Origin: an alpha proteobacterium AAP81b
Lineage (GTDB): Bacteria; Pseudomonadota; Alphaproteobacteria; Sphingomonadales; Sphingomonadaceae
Direction of reading: 5' to 3'
Assembly: GCA_001295935.1 (NCBI GenBank)
Contig: LJHX01000096.1
Span: forward strand, 1-35,650
Length of the DNA: 35,650 nucleotides
How positions within the stretch are numbered: the stretch's first letter is position 1; each line of letters begins with the position of its first letter. The position numbers and the translations under genes are program-made. The notes beneath the pieces were generated by a model, which did no database searches, was not told where the DNA came from, and saw only the letters and a list, made by a program, of their open reading frames with translations. Shown here piece by piece: positions 5,226-13,102 of the stretch.

Positions 5226-7331
5226 GTGCCCCTCAGCCAGAATGCCAGCTATTCCTTCTACGGGGATTCTATTTCGGCCTATCGTACCTTTGCCACCTAC
5301 AGCACCGCGCTCTACCGCGACCTCGCCGGGCGCATCCGCCTGGCCGAAAATGCCGATCTGGCGGTCAGTGCCAACAGCGGCGGCGCGCCGGGGTGGAATT
5401 TCGCCATCGCCGGCACCACCGTCTCCGAGATCACCCAGCGCTTTCAGGCGCTCGTCGCCGATGACGAAGCCGATATCGTCTTCATGCTGATGGGCGCCAA
5501 CAATTATGGCACGGCGGGTCCCGGCAGCGGCAGCGTGCAGGATTGGCGCGATCGTGCCGACGACATCGTTGCCGCTGCCGCCGCCGCCGGCAAGATCCTG
5601 GTGTTCCTGCCGCCGATCGACCACCGCAACGATCCCGTCGCCGGGCGCGAGGCGCTGAAGAACTATCTGCCGACCCTGGCGTCGGACAAGGTCATCGTCC
5701 CCGACACCTCGGGCTTCGATGCCAGCATCCACACCGATGACGGCGTCCACCCCAACCAGGCCGGCGCCGAATTCCTCGCCGATGTGGTGTCGGCGGCGGT
5801 CGCGGCGATCCTGCCGGCGGCCTATGTGCTGCCGACGAGCGGCGACCTCCTCGGCAATGGCGATCTTGCCGGCAGCGGCGGCATCCTGCGCGGCAGCGCG
5901 ATCGGTGCCACCGCCGGCACCGTCGCCGATGGCTGGGCGCTGTCGCGCGTTTCGGGGGCTGGGACGATCGTCGCCGAAACGGTGACGCTCGCCGATGGCG
6001 ATGCCGCCCAGACCTTCCGCTACACCGGTCGCGGCTTTGCCAAGCTCGAACAGCGCATCGCCGTCGATGCCAGGGCCGGCGAGCAATATGAAGTCATCGC
6101 AAAGGTGCGCGTCGACGATCCCGGCAATGGCTTTCAGGGGCTGTGGGCGACCGATGGCGACAACAGCGACGGTGTTCGCCTGTTCGAATCGACCTGGATC
6201 GACAGTACCTATGCCGCCGGCACCGGATCGTGGGAGACAACGCTGCGCAGTCCGACGCTGACGCTCGCCGCCGATGAAGACACCGCGCTGGTGCAGATCC
6301 TGATGCAGTTCGGCGGCTCCACCGCCGCGACGGTCACCATCGCCGATATCCATGTCGTCAAGGTCGATCGCGACGCGCCTGGCGAGCCGCCGGTCGAGCC
6401 GCCGACACCGGTGCTGACCTTCGAGGAACGGCTGGTGCTCGAGCTGACCGCCGATCCGACGACGCTGCTCCGCGGCGCCAGCGCCGACAGCTTCGTCGCC
6501 AGGAGCAATATCGCGCTGCAAATGCTCGCCGGCGCCGGCAATGATATCATCACCGGCTCGCGCCTCGACGACATCCTGCTCGGCCAGGCCGGCGCCGACC
6601 GGCTGAACGGCAGCGATGGCAACGACCTGCTGCTCGGCGGGCTCGACAATGACACGCTGCTCGGCGGCAATGGCGACGACACGCTGTTGGGTGGCGTCGG
6701 CGACGACAGCATCACCGCCGGCGCCGGCAGCGACTCGGTTGATGGCGGCGATGGCAATGACACGCTGCTGGCGAGCGACGGCGCCGACATTCTGATTGGC
6801 GGTAGTGGCAATGATTCGCTCGTCGGCGGCAATGGCGCCAATCGGCTCGCCGGCGGCGACGGCGTCGACGCGCTGACGGGTGGCGGCGGCGCCGACACCC
6901 TGTTCGGCGACGCCGGCGATGACAGATTGACCGCCGGCACTGGCGACGATGTCCTCGCCGGCGGCGCCGGGGTCGATCGGCTTTATGGCAATGACGGCGA
7001 CGATCGGCTCGACGGCGGCGCCGGCGCCGACAGCCTGGTCGGCGGCCTTGGCGCCGACCGCTTTGCTTTCACCAGCGCCGACGCGACCGATCGTATCACC
7101 GACTTCAATGCCGGCGATGGCGACAGCCTCGACTTGTCGGCGCTGTTCACCCGTCCGGTGACGGGCGATCTCGCGCAATGGGTGCAGCTTGCCGTTGTCG
7201 GCCGCACCAGCTTCCTCAGCGTCGATGTCGATGGCGGCGGCAACAGTTTCGTCACCATCGCCGAGCTGACGGGCGTTTTCGCCTTTGCCGATGCCAAGGC
7301 GTTGCAGGCGGCGGGTGGGCTGCTGATCTAG
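5226..7331 (+). CDS. SGNH/GDSL hydrolase with C-terminal RTX repeats, type I secreted
   Basis: A 701-residue modular exoenzyme. Residues 10-195 are an SGNH hydrolase: YGDS with nucleophile Ser15, Gly63 (block II), Gly-Ala-Asn92 (block III), and Asp172-x-x-His175 (block V). Residues of about 205-380 look like a beta-sandwich carbohydrate-binding-type module, followed by a Pro/Glu linker. From about residue 433 to 610 there are roughly 17 glycine- and aspartate-rich RTX nonapeptides (GGNGDDTLL type), then a serralysin-like tail (GADRFAFTSADATDRITDF). There is no N-terminal signal peptide, which fits ABC/type I export. Translation starts at GTG 5226, with AAGGA 8 bases upstream. The likely role is an esterase or deacetylase on polysaccharide or lipid; the substrate is not evident. 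No HlyB/HlyD/TolC genes are nearby. Confidence 0.88.
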   Translation: MPLSQNASYSFYGDSISAYRTFATYSTALYRDLAGRIRLAENADLAVSANSGGAPGWNFAIAGTTVSEITQRFQALVADDEADIVFMLMGANNYGTAGPGSGSVQDWRDRADDIVAAAAAAGKILVFLPPIDHRNDPVAGREALKNYLPTLASDKVIVPDTSGFDASIHTDDGVHPNQAGAEFLADVVSAAVAAILPAAYVLPTSGDLLGNGDLAGSGGILRGSAIGATAGTVADGWALSRVSGAGTIVAETVTLADGDAAQTFRYTGRGFAKLEQRIAVDARAGEQYEVIAKVRVDDPGNGFQGLWATDGDNSDGVRLFESTWIDSTYAAGTGSWETTLRSPTLTLAADEDTALVQILMQFGGSTAATVTIADIHVVKVDRDAPGEPPVEPPTPVLTFEERLVLELTADPTTLLRGASADSFVARSNIALQMLAGAGNDIITGSRLDDILLGQAGADRLNGSDGNDLLLGGLDNDTLLGGNGDDTLLGGVGDDSITAGAGSDSVDGGDGNDTLLASDGADILIGGSGNDSLVGGNGANRLAGGDGVDALTGGGGADTLFGDAGDDRLTAGTGDDVLAGGAGVDRLYGNDGDDRLDGGAGADSLVGGLGADRFAFTSADATDRITDFNAGDGDSLDLSALFTRPVTGDLAQWVQLAVVGRTSFLSVDVDGGGNSFVTIAELTGVFAFADAKALQAAGGLLI

Positions 7332-7365
7332 CTAGAAATTGTAGACCCCTGGCTTCATTTTTGCT

Positions 7366-7439
7366 CCCGCTCATGCCGAGCGAAGCCGAGGCATGCCCGC
7401 AAGTCGGCACGTGCCTCGACTTCGCTCGGCATGAGCGGG
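7366..7439. repeat. Palindromic intergenic repeat, copy 2
   Basis: Arms 7366-7395 and 7410-7439 are inverted copies matching at 28 of 30 positions around a 14-base loop. This is the same element as at 93-160 and 34211-34284. It lies between the ends of two convergent genes (stops at 7331 and 7502), so its hairpin may block read-through from both sides. Confidence 0.93.
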
Positions 7440-7501
7440 AATGGGGCCGGTTCGACAACAGTTGCTTCGAAGCGTAGGCGCCTCGAAGCGCCCGCTGCCG
7501 A

Positions 7502-10500
7502 TCAGCGCCCGCTTGTCGACCCGGCGGCCGCCGCGACAGCCGCCGGCCCGAGTACGCGGTCGAGGTCGGCGATAACGCCATCGATCCGCCCGCGCAGCTC
7601 GGTGTAGCGCTCGGCGGCGTCGCGGCCGACCTTCTGGTCGGTCGCCGCCGTCTCGCTGTAGAGATAGCCGACATGGGTCTGCAGGCCGGGCGCGCTGTAG
7701 CGGATCGGCGGGGTGATCAGCTTGTCGACGATCGGCTGCAGCGCCTTTTCGCGCGCCGGATCGGGCTGCGCCTTCAGATCGGACTGCGCCTGGCGCACCC
7801 GCGCCACTGCGGCATTGGTGTCATGCACCAGCTTGAGCACCCGCATGTTGTGATCGAACTGCGCGGCGAGATCGGCGTCGCTGACGCCGCTGGCGGTGAC
7901 GCGCGGATCGGCGGCGATGCGCAGCGGCTGGCGGGCGGTGACGCCGCCGGCGGTGAGCTCGACGCTATAGGCACCGGGAGGCGCGACGGGGCCGGGCGGC
8001 GACCGCGGCGGGGTGGCGCCGGCCGGCGCCGCGGGCTCGCCCGACCAGCGCAGATCCCAGATGAAGCGGTGCATGCCGGCCTTGTTGTCGAGCTTTGCCG
8101 GATAGGCGGGGCGGTAGCGGCTGCCGCCCTCGTCGTCGCCGCCACCACCGCCGCCGCCGGCGCGCGTCGCCGGGCCCTCGCTCGAAAAGCGCCGGACGAC
8201 AGCGCCGGCAGCATCGCGGATGGTCAGCGTTACCGGCGTTCCCGCCGCGGTCGGCGCGATGAAATAGTCGATCTGCGCGCCGGGCAGGATGTGCTCGGGG
8301 CCTTCGCTCGGGTCGTCGCCCTTGTCGCCCGAGGCGTTGACTCGGATCGCCGTCGCCGGTGCGTAGAGCCGCGTCGCCATGGCGTCGGCGGGCGAAGGCA
8401 GCTGGCGCAGTACCCCGAGATTGTCGAGAATGTAGAAGCCGCGCCCCTGCGTCGACAGCACCAGGTCGCCATGCGCCAGGCGGATATCGGTGACCGGCAC
8501 CGCCGGCAGGTCGATCTGGAAGCGCTGCCAGGCGCCGCCGCGATCGAACGAGACATACATGCCGAATTCGGTGCCGGCATAAAGCAGCCCCGGCCGCTCG
8601 GGGTCCTCGCGGACGACGCGCGTCGGCTCGTCGGCGGCGATGCCGTTGCGGCCGTCGGCGATGCGCGTCCAGCTCTTGCCGTAATCGTCGGTGCGATAGA
8701 GGTAGGGCGCGAAATCGCCGAGCAGATAGCGCAGCACGGCGATGTAGGCGGTGCCCGGCGCGCGCACCCCCGGTTCGATATTCTGGACGCGGCCACCGGG
8801 CGGCAGGCCCTTGGGCGTCACATTCTGCCAGGTCGCGCCATTGTCCTGCGTCACATGCACGAGACCATCGTTGGAGCCGGCCCAGATGACGCCGGGCTTC
8901 AGCTTGCTTTCGCGGATGGCATAGACCGTCGAATAGACTTCCTCGCCGGTGGCATCGCGGGTGATCGGTTCGCCCGAGGCAAGCTGCTTGTCGGGCGGGT
9001 TGAGCGTCAGGTCGGGGCTGATGACATCCCAGCTGACACCGCCGTCGCGCGAACGATGGACATATTGCGAGCCATAATAGACCGTATCGGGATCGACCGG
9101 CGAAATCTCCATCGGCGCGACGCGCTGGAAGCGGAAGCGCAGCGATTTCGGATCATTGCCATAGAGCGACTCGCTGCCGACCCAATATTGTACCTCGTTG
9201 CGGTTGGTGCGCAGGTCGAGCCGGCTGAACTGGCCCTTGCAGCCGCCATAGACGATCATCGGATCGCCCGTCTTGGGGATCGACGGCCCGGTTTCGCAGC
9301 CCGGCCCGATCGCGAAGCCGACGCCATCGCCGAGCGGCGCCGATGGCACGATCACCGTCGTATTGTCCTGTTGGGCGCCATAGAGGCGATAGGGGAATTG
9401 GTCGTCGGTGGCGACCTGGTAGAGTTCGGCGGTCGGCTGGTTCGATTGTACGCTCCAGGTCCTGCCGCCATCGAGCGAGACATTGGCGCCGCCGTCATTG
9501 GCCTGGACGATGCGCAGCGAATCGCGCGGGTTGATCCAGACGTCGTGATTGTCGCCGTGCGGCACGCGTTGCGTCGCGAAGGTCTTGCCGCCGTCAACCG
9601 ACTTGAACCAGCCTTCGTTGCCGATGAACAGCAGGTCGGCATTGCTGGGATCGACACCCAGCGTGGTGTAGTAGAACGGGCGGGTGATCAGCCGGTTCTC
9701 GCCATTGACCAGCGCCCAGGTCGCGCCGGCATCGTCCGAACGATAGAGGCCATGGCCGGGCTTGGCTTCGATCAGCGCATAGAGGCGATTGGGCGCCGCG
9801 GCGCTGACGCCGACATTGGCTCTGCCGAACAGCCCGGTCGGCAGGCCGCCGCCGAGCTTGGCCCAGGTGTCGCCACCGTCGGTCGACTTGTAGAGGCCGC
9901 CATCCATGCTGCCCGAGAGGATCGACCAGGGCTTGCGGCGGCCATACCACATCGCGGTGTAGAGGATTCGCGGATTGCCCGGCTGGAACTCAAGATCGGC
10001 GGCGCCGAGGCTTTCGTTGAGGAAAAATATCTTCGTCCAGGTCTTGCCGCCGTCGCGCGTCCGGTAGACGCCGCGTTCCTTCGAATCCTGGAAAGGATTG
10101 CCCGACGCCGCGACAAAGACCTCGTCGGGATTGGTCGGATTGATGCGGATCGTCGCGATCTGGCCGACGTCGCGCAGGCCGATGAAGCTCCAGGTCTTGG
10201 CGCCGTCGACCGATTTGTAGATGCCGCGGCCGATCGAGACATTGCTGCGGATCTTCGACGATCCGGTGCCGGCGTAGAGGATATCGGGGTTGCTGTCGGC
10301 CACCGCGACGGCGCCCATCGAGCCGACCGAAATCTGCCCGTCGGTGGTATTGCGCCACGATTGCCCGGCGTCGGTGGTCTTCCAGACGCCGCCGCCGACG
10401 GTGCCCATGTAGAAGGTATTGGGCTGCGACGGCACGCCGGTGACGGTGGTGACGCGGCCGCCGCGCCACGGCCCGACCTGGCGGTAGTGTAGGCCCGCCC

Positions 10501-10612
10501 ATTGCGCCGCGTCGTAGAGGGGGGCGGGGGCAGGCGCGGCAACCGCCGCCGCGGCGAGCGCCGGACCGGCAAGGATGGTGCTGGCCACCAGCACCGCGAG
10601 CATGGCCTTCAT
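7502..10612 (-). CDS. Secreted sortilin/BNR Asp-box beta-propeller protein
   Basis: A 1036-residue exported protein with a signal peptide of about 21 residues (MLAVLVASTILAGPALA). It contains at least ten Asp-box repeats of the SxDxGxTW type, for example KTTDAGQSW, KSVDGAKTW, RTRDGGKTW, KSTDGGDTW, RSRDGGVSW and RTDDYGKSW. These indicate one or two BNR/VPS10-like beta-propellers, as in the WD40/YVTN/BNR and sortilin-like families often labelled glycosyl hydrolases. The last 300 residues form a separate beta-rich and helical region. Catalytic function is unproven; binding of glycans or peptides is equally possible. The start at 10612 has AGGGGG just upstream; the open frame to 10840 would run through the promoter region. 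It is divergent from a TonB receptor. Confidence 0.82.
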   Translation of the reverse strand: MKAMLAVLVASTILAGPALAAAAVAAPAPAPLYDAAQWAGLHYRQVGPWRGGRVTTVTGVPSQPNTFYMGTVGGGVWKTTDAGQSWRNTTDGQISVGSMGAVAVADSNPDILYAGTGSSKIRSNVSIGRGIYKSVDGAKTWSFIGLRDVGQIATIRINPTNPDEVFVAASGNPFQDSKERGVYRTRDGGKTWTKIFFLNESLGAADLEFQPGNPRILYTAMWYGRRKPWSILSGSMDGGLYKSTDGGDTWAKLGGGLPTGLFGRANVGVSAAAPNRLYALIEAKPGHGLYRSDDAGATWALVNGENRLITRPFYYTTLGVDPSNADLLFIGNEGWFKSVDGGKTFATQRVPHGDNHDVWINPRDSLRIVQANDGGANVSLDGGRTWSVQSNQPTAELYQVATDDQFPYRLYGAQQDNTTVIVPSAPLGDGVGFAIGPGCETGPSIPKTGDPMIVYGGCKGQFSRLDLRTNRNEVQYWVGSESLYGNDPKSLRFRFQRVAPMEISPVDPDTVYYGSQYVHRSRDGGVSWDVISPDLTLNPPDKQLASGEPITRDATGEEVYSTVYAIRESKLKPGVIWAGSNDGLVHVTQDNGATWQNVTPKGLPPGGRVQNIEPGVRAPGTAYIAVLRYLLGDFAPYLYRTDDYGKSWTRIADGRNGIAADEPTRVVREDPERPGLLYAGTEFGMYVSFDRGGAWQRFQIDLPAVPVTDIRLAHGDLVLSTQGRGFYILDNLGVLRQLPSPADAMATRLYAPATAIRVNASGDKGDDPSEGPEHILPGAQIDYFIAPTAAGTPVTLTIRDAAGAVVRRFSSEGPATRAGGGGGGGDDEGGSRYRPAYPAKLDNKAGMHRFIWDLRWSGEPAAPAGATPPRSPPGPVAPPGAYSVELTAGGVTARQPLRIAADPRVTASGVSDADLAAQFDHNMRVLKLVHDTNAAVARVRQAQSDLKAQPDPAREKALQPIVDKLITPPIRYSAPGLQTHVGYLYSETAATDQKVGRDAAERYTELRGRIDGVIADLDRVLGPAAVAAAAGSTSGR

Positions 10613-10690
10613 GAATGTCCCCCTGTGAACTTTGTCGTGGTGTTTGACATTGCTGAAGCAGCGATGAACGTCGATCACAGCCGATGTCGA

Positions 10691-10702
10691 TTGCCATGGC
10701 AA
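10691..10702. promoter_or_regulatory. 12-bp perfect palindrome between divergent genes
   Basis: TTGCCATGGCAA is a perfect palindrome in the 221-base gap between the divergent Asp-box protein and the TonB receptor, 79 bases from one start and 132 from the other. This is a plausible place for a shared operator. No regulator is adjacent and I do not recognise the site. Confidence 0.3.
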
Positions 10703-10833
10703 GGCTCGCCTTCGGGCGGTATCGCAACAATGACAAAAAATATTGGTGAGATGTTTCGCCAAGGCATTGTATCGGCGCGTATTCCGGCAACAATCGGGCG
10801 GTGCGGTGCAAGCCCCAACGAAGGACGCCATCG

Positions 10834-12813
10834 ATGCCAAGCTGCTGCCATGTCGGGCTTCTGCTCGCCGTCACGCTGGCGCCCGCGGCCCACGCCGCGG
10901 CGAGCGAGGACGCCGACCTTGCCGGGCTGGTGGTCACCGCGACCGAGATCGACGATCGCATCCGCCCGCCACGCCTTGCCGCCGACCGGACCTTCCTCAC
11001 CGAGCGCCAGCCGCGCAGCGTCGCTGAAATGCTGCGCTTTCTGCCCGGCGTTTCGGCGCGGACCAATTCGCGCGGCGAGACCGTCGCGCGGGTTCGCGGC
11101 GGCGACGAGCGCCAGACGCAGGTCTTTCTCGACGGCGCGCCGCTCGCCGTGCCGTGGGACGGGCGAATCGATCTCGGCGTCCTCCCCGCCGGGCTGGTCG
11201 GCAGTATCGAGGTCGCCAAGGGGGCGGTGCCGATCGAATATGGCACCAACGCCGTCGCCGGGGTGGTCGACCTGCGCACCGGCGGCCGCGCGACGCCGGG
11301 CGGCGAAGCCAGGGCCGAGGGCGGCACCGGCGGTTTCGCCGCCGCCAGCGCACTTGCCGATGTCGCCTTCGGCGCCAATCGCGTGCTGGTCGCGGCGTCG
11401 GGGGTGCGCCGCGACGCCGAGCCCGTCGCCGACCGCAATGCCCTGCCGTTCAGCCAGGCGGCGGGCGGCGGCCGCACCAACAGCGATCTCGAATCGCTCA
11501 GCCTGTTCGGCGCCTGGGGCCATGAGGGCGAGGCGGTCGCCGGCCGCGCCAGCCTGCTCCATGTCGCGACGACGCGCGGGATCGCGCCCGAATCGGATCG
11601 CAACCCCGCCGTCGCGGCGCCGCGCTACTGGCGCTATCCCGACATCGCGCTGACGCAAGCGACCCTCAGCGGCAGCGCCGAGCTCGGCGCCGCCACGCTG
11701 CGTGCCGTCGCATGGCAGCAATGGTTCCGCCAGACGATCATCGCCTACACCGATGTCAGCTACCGCACCCCCCGGACATCCCAGCAGGACGACGATGCGA
11801 CGACAGGCGGTCGCCTGACGCTCGCCCTGCCGCTCGGGCGCGTCGGGCTGCGGCTGGCGGGCAGCGCCCAGACGTCGCGCCATGCCCAGGTCGACAGCAA
11901 CCTCGTCACCGGCGTCGCCGGCCCGCGGCTGGTCTATCGCCAGAATCTGTTCTCGATCGGCGCCGAGGTCGATGTGCCGATCGGCCCGGCGCGGGCGACT
12001 TTCGGCGTCGCCTGGGACCGCGCCTCAACGCCGCGCACCGGCGACAAGCCGCCCCAGCCCGACATGGACGCCGTCGCCTTTTCGGCCGCCGTGCGGGGCG
12101 CGATCGCCCCGAACACGACGCTGACCCTGTCGGGCGGCCGGCGCACCCGCTTCCCCTCGGCGCGTGAGCTGTTCGGCGAGGCGCTCGGGCGTTTTCTCGT
12201 CAACCCGGCGCTGGCGCCGGAGACCAACTGGCTCGCCGATCTCGAACTGGCGTGGCAGGGGCGCGTATGGGGGCAGGCGGCGAGCCTGGTGATCAACCCC
12301 TTCTACTCGCGCGGGGAAGGCACGCTCGGCCAGCGCGTCGTCCGCGTCGGCGGCGTCGCGCTGCGCCAGCGCTACAATCTTTCGGGAACGCAAAGCTTCG
12401 GCGTCGATTGGCGAGCGACCGTCGCGCTGACGCCGCGCCTCGACGTCGAGGCGTTCGGCAGCGCGCTCGATGCCTGCGCGGATGCCGGCGATGCGGCGTT
12501 TCCCGCCCTGCCGCAGCGTCCCGAATATGAGGCCGGTGGCGCGCTGCGCTGGCGGCCGACCGACGCGCTGTCGTTTCGCGCCGAATATCGCCGGGTGGGG
12601 CCGGCGGTCGATCTCGACGCGGCCGGCAACCGCGCGCGCCTCCCCCCCGGCGATGAGCTCAATCTGCGCGGCCGCTGGGCGTTCGCCAGCGTCGGCCGAT
12701 CGCGGCTGGCGGTGACCTTGGCCGTCGACAATGCCACCGATGCGGTGATCACCCCGCAACTCGGGTTGCCACTGCCGGGGCGGACGGTCCGCTTCGGTCT
12801 CAGCGTCGATTGA
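10834..12813 (+). CDS. TonB-dependent outer-membrane receptor
   Basis: A 659-residue receptor for TonB-driven uptake across the outer membrane. Residues 1-18 are a signal peptide (LLLAVTLAPAAHA). A TonB-box-like VVTATE follows near residue 32. The plug domain is seen in SVAEMLRFLPGV, QTQVFLDGAPL and the closing AVPIEYGTNAVAGVVDLRTG, and the remainder is beta-barrel. At about 660 residues it is in the size class of BtuB/FepA-type receptors. The ATG at 10834 has AAGGA 8 bases upstream and gives the only good signal peptide. The protein ends in FGLSVD, with Asp instead of the aromatic residue usual at barrel C-termini. The substrate is unknown; no cobalamin riboswitch or Fur box is visible. Confidence 0.87.
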   Translation: MPSCCHVGLLLAVTLAPAAHAAASEDADLAGLVVTATEIDDRIRPPRLAADRTFLTERQPRSVAEMLRFLPGVSARTNSRGETVARVRGGDERQTQVFLDGAPLAVPWDGRIDLGVLPAGLVGSIEVAKGAVPIEYGTNAVAGVVDLRTGGRATPGGEARAEGGTGGFAAASALADVAFGANRVLVAASGVRRDAEPVADRNALPFSQAAGGGRTNSDLESLSLFGAWGHEGEAVAGRASLLHVATTRGIAPESDRNPAVAAPRYWRYPDIALTQATLSGSAELGAATLRAVAWQQWFRQTIIAYTDVSYRTPRTSQQDDDATTGGRLTLALPLGRVGLRLAGSAQTSRHAQVDSNLVTGVAGPRLVYRQNLFSIGAEVDVPIGPARATFGVAWDRASTPRTGDKPPQPDMDAVAFSAAVRGAIAPNTTLTLSGGRRTRFPSARELFGEALGRFLVNPALAPETNWLADLELAWQGRVWGQAASLVINPFYSRGEGTLGQRVVRVGGVALRQRYNLSGTQSFGVDWRATVALTPRLDVEAFGSALDACADAGDAAFPALPQRPEYEAGGALRWRPTDALSFRAEYRRVGPAVDLDAAGNRARLPPGDELNLRGRWAFASVGRSRLAVTLAVDNATDAVITPQLGLPLPGRTVRFGLSVD

Positions 12814-12948
12814 GGCGGCCGCCCACGGCAAGGCCTTGATTCTGCGCACCGGCGCGCGATCGCGCGACGCCGTGACGTCGGGTTCGGGCCATAGCCCATG
12901 GTTATGGATTGCCGCCGTTTTTGAAGAGGTTGCCGCCCATCCGTCCGG

Positions 12949-12976
12949 TTGACGCGCATTACGCGACTGTTACTCT
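12949..12976 (+). promoter_or_regulatory. Possible promoter of the receptor-CapA-M20 operon
   Basis: TTGACG (12949-12954) and TACTCT (12971-12976) are separated by 16 bases and lie about 125 bases before the second TonB receptor. The -35 is good and the -10 is poor. The 289-base gap from 12814 to 13102 holds nothing else I recognise apart from a CG-rich 14-bp palindrome at 12853-12866. Confidence 0.3.
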
Positions 12977-13102
12977 TCCTGGAGGGGATGGGACGCGCGT
13001 CGTCTAACGCGCCGAAACAACCGTGGGGTCAAGGTCGTTCGAAGGACAAAATCGCCTCGAGCGGAAAACCCCGCCGCGTGTTTCGGCAACAGGGGGATTT
13101 CT

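Noticed and set aside
5187-7178. Open frame of about 663 codons on the minus strand
   Set aside because: It mirrors the RTX hydrolase; the repeated pattern in its product only reflects the RTX repeats read backwards.
7673-10492. Long open frame of about 939 codons on the plus strand
   Set aside because: It is fully antisense to the Asp-box protein, which has a signal peptide, a ribosome-binding site and clear repeats. The antisense product is Arg/Ala/Gly-rich with no recognisable domain, as expected of high-GC shadow frames.
10740-10833. Cobalamin riboswitch upstream of the TonB receptor
   Set aside because: GGTGCAAGCCCC resembles a short part of such leaders, but the conserved core elements of the B12 box are missing and the leader is too short.
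12853-12866. CGCGCGATCGCGCG palindrome as an operator
   Set aside because: A CG-alternating palindrome is likely by chance at this base composition and sits far from both promoter candidates.
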